Assembly (NCBI GenBank): GCA_003223515.1
Contig: QHVI01000095.1
Span: 1 to 46,469 of the forward strand
Direction of reading: 5' to 3'
From: Candidatus Angelobacter sp. Gp1-AA117
GTDB taxonomy: Bacteria > Acidobacteriota > Terriglobia > Terriglobales > Acidobacteriaceae
Length of the DNA: 46,469 bases
Numbering within the stretch: the first letter of the stretch is position 1; each line of letters begins with the position of its first letter. Below are positions 40,980 to 46,469 of the stretch, one piece after another. The position numbers and the translations under genes were made by a program. The notes under the pieces are model-generated. The model was not told the origin of the DNA. It saw only the letters and a program-made list of their open reading frames with translations, and did not search any database.

Positions 40980-43502
40980 TTACTCATTTCGAAGTGCAAT
41001 TACCGCGTCGACCTTCATTGCTCCATGAGCAGGAAAATAGCAGGCCAGGGCACCCATGATAATAAACAAAACCAGCGTGGTTATGATTGCAAAGGGATCA
41101 GCCGACGGAACATTGTAGAGCATGTTTCGAACATATCGCGCCATACCCAGGGCCAAAGCGATGCCTGGAATCTCACCCGCGATAACCAATGTTATCCCCC
41201 GAATGATAACAAGCTTAAAGATACGTCCCTGGCTGGCTCCCAACGCCAAACGGACGCCAATCTCCTGTATCTGTTGCACGATCTGATATGACAGTAAACC
41301 GTATAGGCCGACGCATGCCAGGCCCAGGCCAATGAACGCGAAAACAAGAGAGATGTTCGCGAGCAAACGCTCCTGATAGATTGTCTGCTCGATTTCCTGG
41401 GTTTGTGTCTTGATGCCGAATAGTGGAACTGCTCTGGCAACATCAGTTGCCGACCGCCTCAGTGCAGGAATAAGCACCATTGGATTTACATTACTGCGGA
41501 TTTCAAAGAAACCCCTGCCAGGGACAAATGGCAGATAGACCATGGGAGCGGTCTTACTCCGTATGCTGCCATATTTTGTATCGCCGGCAATGCCGATAAT
41601 TTCCATGGTCGACTTTTTCTCGATCAAACTAATGTGTTGCCCAAGAGGGCTTTGTTCTCCAAACTGCTTTGCAAAGGTCTGATTGATAATGACCGGTATA
41701 TATGGGCTCGTGGAGAGGGTGGCGTGGTCCATGTCCCGCGGCTGAAAATCCCGTCCCGCGAGCAGCGGAATTTTCATGGTTGCTAAAAAATCAGGGCTTA
41801 TGTGCAAAGCATATACATTACTGGATTGTTTTAAATTAGAGTTGAAATAAGCCGTTTCGGCCCACGAATTGCCGCTGAAAAGAGTGTCTTCCGAATAGCT
41901 GACCGCGGTAACTCCCGGGGTCGACGAAATGCGATTTTGCAGCTCTCCGTAAAGATTAATCATCTGCTGGCGATTATAGCCGCTCAGCGTTGGATCGATG
42001 CCAATAAGCAAGACATTGCGATCGTTGAATCCAATATCGACTGATTCCAGTTTTGTCAAACTATGAAGCAACAGGCTGGCGGTGAAAAGTACGGCGATTG
42101 ACACTGTTACTTGCAATATGACAAGCATGCCGCCAAGGTTAAGCCGACGGTGAAAGAAAACCGATGACATTGTATGGCTGCTGCTTTCCTTAAGCTCCTG
42201 CAATATGGGGATCCTGCAGCTATGCATTGCAGACGGGAGCACAAAAATAAAACCGGACAAGATTGCAAGAATGAATATGGAGCCGAACAGATGTACGTCA
42301 GGATGAATGTCGATATGCAATTTTAGCTGCAGGTTCTCGGTCAGGAAATGCGCCAGCGCAGTTGCGCCCCACCAGGCAATAAAGATGCTGAGCAGGCTGC
42401 TTGAGGCCAGAAGAATTAAATTTTCGAGATAAATTTGACGCAGGAGTTTCCATGTAGTTGCACCTAAAGCCAGCCGCACCGCCATTTCTTTCTTGCGCGA
42501 TGAAGAGTGCGAGAGCAGCAATCCAGCAACATTGGCGCAGCTAATAAGGAGGATGCCGCTTGCGGCAATCAATAACAGAAAAAGATTTCTTGAGAACTCC
42601 AGATTGAGCGAGGCTAACCCGTGGGCCGCATTCACCAGCTTGATGTGAGGCACATCTTCGGGGTTACGGCCTTTATCCGTAGCGTATGAGAAGATGGTAT
42701 CTATTGCTACTTCGGCTTTGTGAATATCTACACCTTCTTTGAGCCGGCCAATTACGGATAACCACCAAAAGTCCGAGCTGCTGTTAATCGTAGCGAACGC
42801 GTCTTTAGAAATGACCGGCTGCTGGGAAAGCGGGAGCCACAGATCCATTGAGATGCCAGAGTCTAATCCAACAAAATCAGGCGGCATTACTCCGACGATT
42901 GTGGTAGCGACTCCATTCAGAAACATCGGCCTTCCAAGCACCGATTTATCCCGTCTGAGTTCCTGGTCCCAATACCTGTAGGAAAGAGCGGTCACAGGAG
43001 TTGCACCCGCCACGTCATCTTGAGGACTAAGATTTCGCCCTAAAAATGCACGTATACCCAGGGTCGTAAAAAAACCTCCGGAAACGTATTCTCCATTAGC
43101 AATATAGGCATAGCCATTGATGCTGGCACCAAGTTTGCCTGACCCCGCGAATCCAAAAATGCCTTCCCATAAATTTTGCTCGGACTCAATTTGACGATAA
43201 AATGGCATGGAAAACGAACATCCTGTCAGGACGCTACCCGCTGCTTTTTCTGAGTTATTTGCGCATTGAAACCAAGGGATATAAGCGCGTGTTTTGGGAA
43301 AACGGCGAGCGTTCCATTTCAGCAATACGAGTTGCTGAGGCTCCTTAACCGGCAACGGTTTCAGAATAACTGCGTCTACAAGCGCATAAATTGACGTGAT
43401 CGCGCCGATGCTTATTCCAATAATAAGGGTGATCGCAATGGCGATACCCGGACTCTTGCGTATCATGAGCGTTCCAGATTTAATGTCTCGGAGAAAATCC
43501 AT
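40980..43502 (-). CDS. ADOP-type ABC transporter permease (MacB/FtsX duplicated)
   Basis: An 840-residue permease built from two MacB-like halves: a first membrane helix (SPGIAIAITLIIGISIGAI), a MacB_PCD periplasmic domain, and a FtsX triple-helix block (SGILLISCANVAGLLLSHSS, EMAVRLALGA), then a second periplasmic domain and a second FtsX block (YGLLSYQIVQQIQEIGVRLA). This is the acidobacterial duplicated orphan permease architecture; no ATPase gene is adjacent. GGAAGGAG precedes the ATG. The 241-bp gap to the redoxin-like gene may hold a separate promoter. Such permeases usually act in efflux or lipoprotein/peptide export, so export of the downstream peptide is possible but unproven. Confidence 0.9.
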   Translation of the reverse strand: MDFLRDIKSGTLMIRKSPGIAIAITLIIGISIGAITSIYALVDAVILKPLPVKEPQQLVLLKWNARRFPKTRAYIPWFQCANNSEKAAGSVLTGCSFSMPFYRQIESEQNLWEGIFGFAGSGKLGASINGYAYIANGEYVSGGFFTTLGIRAFLGRNLSPQDDVAGATPVTALSYRYWDQELRRDKSVLGRPMFLNGVATTIVGVMPPDFVGLDSGISMDLWLPLSQQPVISKDAFATINSSSDFWWLSVIGRLKEGVDIHKAEVAIDTIFSYATDKGRNPEDVPHIKLVNAAHGLASLNLEFSRNLFLLLIAASGILLISCANVAGLLLSHSSSRKKEMAVRLALGATTWKLLRQIYLENLILLASSSLLSIFIAWWGATALAHFLTENLQLKLHIDIHPDVHLFGSIFILAILSGFIFVLPSAMHSCRIPILQELKESSSHTMSSVFFHRRLNLGGMLVILQVTVSIAVLFTASLLLHSLTKLESVDIGFNDRNVLLIGIDPTLSGYNRQQMINLYGELQNRISSTPGVTAVSYSEDTLFSGNSWAETAYFNSNLKQSSNVYALHISPDFLATMKIPLLAGRDFQPRDMDHATLSTSPYIPVIINQTFAKQFGEQSPLGQHISLIEKKSTMEIIGIAGDTKYGSIRSKTAPMVYLPFVPGRGFFEIRSNVNPMVLIPALRRSATDVARAVPLFGIKTQTQEIEQTIYQERLLANISLVFAFIGLGLACVGLYGLLSYQIVQQIQEIGVRLALGASQGRIFKLVIIRGITLVIAGEIPGIALALGMARYVRNMLYNVPSADPFAIITTLVLFIIMGALACYFPAHGAMKVDAVIALRNE

Positions 43503-43769
43503 GGTCTGCTCCTTCCTGTAAGGTGGTTAGAACGCGGGGATGAATCTAGCCACAATGCTTATGCTTGCACGACAATTTTTATGCCTATACACGTCTAATT
43601 TTTATAATCATATGTTCAATAGCAAAATAAATCTAAGCAAGAATCGTAAGAATCCTAAGCGATAAAAACTAGCAAACTGGATCGCTGGCGGCAAGAAATT
43701 TGTAAAAATATCTACCTACACAGTTCTGTTTCGGGACTGTGGCCCCTTACAGACCTTCATGGAGCCTCA

Positions 43770-43840
43770 CTGATTAAGCAGATGCATTCTGCTTTAGGTT
43801 ATCGTTCGCCGGAAGAATTTGAGCAGCAAGCAAAGCAAGA
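43770..43840 (+). mobile_element. IS3-family transposase remnant (OrfB C-terminus)
   Basis: A short frame reading MHSALGYRSPEEFEQQ is the end of an IS3-type OrfB (the H-S-A-L-G-Y and P-E-F signature near the stop). No upstream transposase is left and the frame runs on into unrelated sequence. It is a scar of an old insertion. Confidence 0.7.
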
Positions 43841-44247
43841 AACTGCGGTCACCATAGTTGGTGCCACAGTTACATTCTTCCCGAAGTCCGAGGGGAGAGC
43901 TTCTACAGAGATAACCGGGGAAGGGACTCAAGGGCCGTCCCTTTCCCCAGACCCCATTCCTGCTGGAGAATCAAGCAGATGGGATTTAAGAAAAAGTAGT
44001 GTCGTAAACTGTGGGACTGGATTTTGTCTCACGTGAAGAGTTCGATCTAACAACGCCTGCAGAGTGTCGTAATGAAAACTGTCTCACTGGAGGGGTTCAC
44101 CCCAATCGACTGTAGGCAATTCTGTAGCTGCCAAAGCCTCAAAGATCCACAAAGTGCTACAGTTTTCAATAAGCAGCTTGCAACAGGTTCAATATCAATC
44201 ACTTAGAAGCAATAAGATTCCACAAAGTTCAATAAGCTTTTGAATGT
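43841..44247. other. Intergenic stretch upstream of the tRNA scar
   Basis: There is no gene I can support. Two related stretches (about 44150-44180 and 44219-44240), each containing CCACAAAG and TTCAATAAGC, form an imperfect direct repeat just before the tRNA fragment. They might be arm-type integrase sites; this is weak. Confidence 0.35.
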
Positions 44248-44294
<47 letters not shown>

Positions 44295-44646
44295 TTTACT
44301 TTCAGTGATTTACACGGATTCAAAAGTCCTGAAAATTTCCGCCGTAGGTAAAACTGCGACACTGTTTTCCTCGCGGGTTTTCCAACTGGGAAGTTTTGTG
44401 GAACTCTCATTGGAAATTTTCACAAGTTGCCTTGTGTTTTCCTGCCGGGAGAAATCCTTTCATATTTTAGCGAGACAGTCAGAAAGCTCCTTCACTTCCT
44501 TCATTTGGTTTTGATGACTTTTTACGGAATCCCCTTGCACTCAGAAAACACTTCGCGGTAGCATCCAGCCTCTTTACTGAATATAACCGTCCAAGAAAAT
44601 CTCCGTAATTCTGCGAATTCGCGGGCGGTCAAGATTACTGGATGCG
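44295..44646. other. Intergenic stretch right of the tRNA scar
   Basis: About 350 bp. One plus-strand frame from 44305 is open for 69 codons but shows no ribosome site or recognisable protein. Nothing else is evident. Confidence 0.4.
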
Positions 44647-45492
44647 ATGGCTGCCCACGGCGTTCTCAACCTGAGTACCTGGAAACAACCCCACCCAGTT
44701 CTTGCGGCAGTTCAGCACATTCGCACAATGCGAGGCGGAAGCCAAGCTCATCTCTTAGCTGCTTCAGACGGTAATCTCTACATCACGAAATTTCAGAACA
44801 ATCCACAGCACGTCAGGATTCTTGCCAGTGAATTCCTAGCAACCAGGCTTGCTCATGCTCTTCATCTGCCAGTGCCAAAGGTAGAGGTCATCATGGTATC
44901 CGATTGTCTCATTGAAGAGAATCCAAGCTTGCGCATCGAAATAGCAGGCAAAATTACCCCTTGTAGCAGCGGACTGCATTTGGGTCTTCGGTATGCAGCC
45001 GATCTTTGGCAAGACCGAATATTCGACTATTTAAGTGAAGCAAGGTTTGGCAGCATCCTGAATAAAGAGGATTTCTGGAGGATTTTGGCGTTCGATAAGT
45101 GGCTCGGAAACTGCGATAGCAGACAGGTCGTATTCACCCGCCGCTCAGGTGGGCAGGAATATAAAGCGACATTTATTGACTACGGCTATTGCTTCAATGG
45201 AGCAGAATGGACTTTTCCTGATCTGCCGCTGCATGGGGTCTTTTAGCACGATTCCGTTTACAGCAGCGTGACAGGATGGGAGTCTTTTGAGCCAATCCTC
45301 TCGTCTATTGAAATATTTGATTGCACTGCTCTCTGGAGCATTGCTTCTGAAATTCCACCGGAGTGGTATCGACATGAGCAGGATGCCCTAAGCTGCCTGG
45401 TTAACTCTTTAGGCAAGCGGCGATCAATAATCCGTGACCTCATCTCCAAATTTCGCAACTGCTCACGCCAGCCATTTCCTACTTGGCTGTAA
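44647..45492 (+). pseudogene. HipA-like kinase paralogue with in-frame stop
   Basis: About 281 codons in one frame, interrupted by a TAG at 45244-45246. Before it: RTMRGGSQAHLLAASDG, YITKFQNNPQH with the nucleotide-binding Lys, AFDKWLGNCDSRQ and FIDYGYCFNGAEW, all matching the kinase at 36781. After it the same frame continues HDSVYSSVTGWESFEPILSS to PFPTWL, again matching. All catalytic motifs lie before the stop, so a 199-residue truncated kinase could still be made, though the C-lobe is incomplete. No partner gene overlaps it upstream, unlike the intact copy. Confidence 0.85.
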
Positions 45493-45954
45493 GAAAAATA
45501 GTCGCGGGTTCATTTGTCGCATGTCTGCTTCTGCTGCCTGATTTACTGTCTCGATATCGGCACAGTTCGGCAGTTTTATTACCGCACAAAGTGTGAACAC
45601 TTAAGAAATCGCGCAGTCGAATGAGCCAGGATCTTTGCAAGATGAACAGCACTACCCATCAATTAACGATATTAAATGGGGGTCTAATGAATGGATCGAG
45701 CTTTGTAACTCATATTCTGCACTCGTGGACTTCCATTCATACAAGCCAACGACGGGATTAGTTTTAGAAATCTATAATAAAAAATATAGCCAAAGACTAA
45801 TGACACTCCTGGAAATGAATACAATTTAATAAAGTACCGTCTCGCCAAAAATGCTGTTTCAAATCTGTAACGACAAATACAAGATTTTCACTATACAGAC
45901 GAATAGAGCCACAAAGAGTATCTAATATGCTACTTCACACAGAAAGGAGACAAC
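45493..45954. other. Stretch with one weak small ORF
   Basis: A plus frame at 45635-45829 (TTG start; DEQHYPSINDIKWGSNEW, then LVLEIYNKKYSQRLMTLL) has protein-like composition and an open 5' extension but no convincing start. It may be a gene fragment. No other signal is seen. Confidence 0.35.
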
Positions 45955-46290
45955 ATGCAGCCAATAACGATGAAGCAAAGAGCATTGCGATCGACAGCTC
46001 TGGTTATATTGCTTGTTGTAGTAACATCGCTGTCGGTAGCTTTTCAATCTGCGTCCAATAGCCAAGGTACAGTCGCCGTGTCCCAAGCCGAAACCAACTT
46101 TGAGGATTTAGCCCGTAGGGCAAATCAGGGAGACGAACAAGCCCTGAATGATTTAGCTGGCGCAATCACCTTAAAGGACCAATTAAACAGTGTCATGCCT
46201 GGTGCGGGTGACAGCATCAAAGAGCGCTTGCTTCGTGCCGAGAAAGATCACCGCAGAGGCATTCAGCGAGGTCTTACGAGTAAAGACGCT
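45955..46290 (+). CDS. Exported protein of unknown function, 3' end probably cut by IS
   Basis: It starts MQPITMKQRALRSTALVIL with a signal peptide (VILLVVVTSLSVAFQSAS), then a short helical, repeat-like domain (NFEDLARRANQGDEQALNDL), which resembles a Sel1/TPR-type start. AAAGGAG lies 5 nt before the ATG. The frame is formally open to 46314, but its last dozen codons lie over the end of the leftward ISL3 transposase gene, so the original C-terminus may be lost. Confidence 0.55.
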
Positions 46291-46293
46291 TCC

Positions 46294-46469
46294 TCAGCAG
46301 AATCTGTGGGTTGAGTCCGGCTCTGGAAGGTGTCCCAAGTTGTGATATAGGGCGATTTCCATGGCTGGGTAGGTGCGGAAGCCATAGGAACGTCTGGTTA
46401 CCACTCGGATCTTGTTGTTGAGTCCTTCCACGACGCCGTTGGATATCTCACCTTTGGCGCGGAACCAGT
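46294..46469 (-). CDS. ISL3-family transposase, C-terminal part (partial at window edge)
   Basis: On the minus strand the frame reads WFRAKGEISNGVVEGLNNK, then TRRSYGFRT, ALYHNLGHLPEP and ends HRFC at a TGA (46294-46296). This is the typical end of ISL3-type DDE transposases (VEGLNNK with the catalytic Glu). The rest lies outside the window. The element end must fall between about 46265 and 46293, unusually close to the stop. Confidence 0.85.
   Translation of the reverse strand, partial: WFRAKGEISNGVVEGLNNKIRVVTRRSYGFRTYPAMEIALYHNLGHLPEPDSTHRFC

Overview
The window most likely comes from an acidobacterium or a close relative. The basis is gene content: an 840-residue orphan MacB/FtsX-type double permease of the kind expanded in Acidobacteriota (ADOP), two HipA_2-type kinases, and a CHASE2/caspase cluster. 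This is inference, because no rRNA gene or complete tRNA is present. The whole stretch looks like an accessory (defence/mobile) region. It is cut by an ISKra4-type element on the left and an ISL3-type transposase on the right, and several genes are frameshifted, truncated or duplicated.

Layout. (1) 1-3.3 kb: a CBASS anti-phage locus (HNH-SAVED effector Cap5 plus CD-NTase) with divergent capH/capP-type regulators. The CD-NTase is cut after about 160 codons by the ISKra4 end. (2) 3.6-5.4 kb: a small membrane protein, a YdjM/DUF457-type membrane protein and an unknown protein. (3) 5.4-12.9 kb: a minus-strand operon of two receiver-like proteins and an OmpR-type winged-helix protein, divergent from a plus-strand cluster of a ToxR-like wHTH/CHASE2 membrane regulator, a FecR/TPR-like exported protein and an exported caspase-like protease. 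This is my main candidate for an undescribed signalling or cell-death system. (4) 13-17.7 kb: two paralogous XRE regulators with related upstream motifs, a truncated second copy of the winged-helix gene, a frameshifted XRE-Nudix-like gene, a RuvC-fold protein, a Dam-type methylase and a 110-bp imperfect inverted repeat.

(5) 17.9-27.8 kb: a large serine recombinase, then a segmental duplication carrying a SpvB/FG-GAP/RHS polymorphic-toxin-like gene and a three-helix membrane protein. The left copy has collapsed into an in-frame fusion of the export leader with the membrane protein. A perfect 24-bp inverted repeat sits at the duplication boundary. (6) 28.1-37.7 kb: the backbone and cargo of an integrative element: HerA/VirD4-like ATPase, replication-relaxation protein, zinc-ribbon proteins, excisionase-like HTH, frameshifted tyrosine integrase, DUF2958, unknown small proteins, a membrane vWA protein, an XRE regulator, a lipoprotein and a HipA-like kinase operon preceded by two mutually exclusive RNA hairpins. 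(7) 37.8-43.5 kb: DUF433, then a minus-strand run of ADOP permease, two-thioredoxin-fold protein, beta-propeller and an eight-cysteine exported peptide ending at a strong terminator. (8) 43.5-46.5 kb: an IS3 scar, the 3' 47 nt of a tRNA-Pro gene (probable integration scar), a second HipA-like kinase with an in-frame stop, and an exported protein running into the ISL3 transposase.

Several breaks are single-base slips in short A runs (13992-13994, 32082-32084) inside otherwise well-preserved genes, so some may be read errors rather than true pseudogenes.
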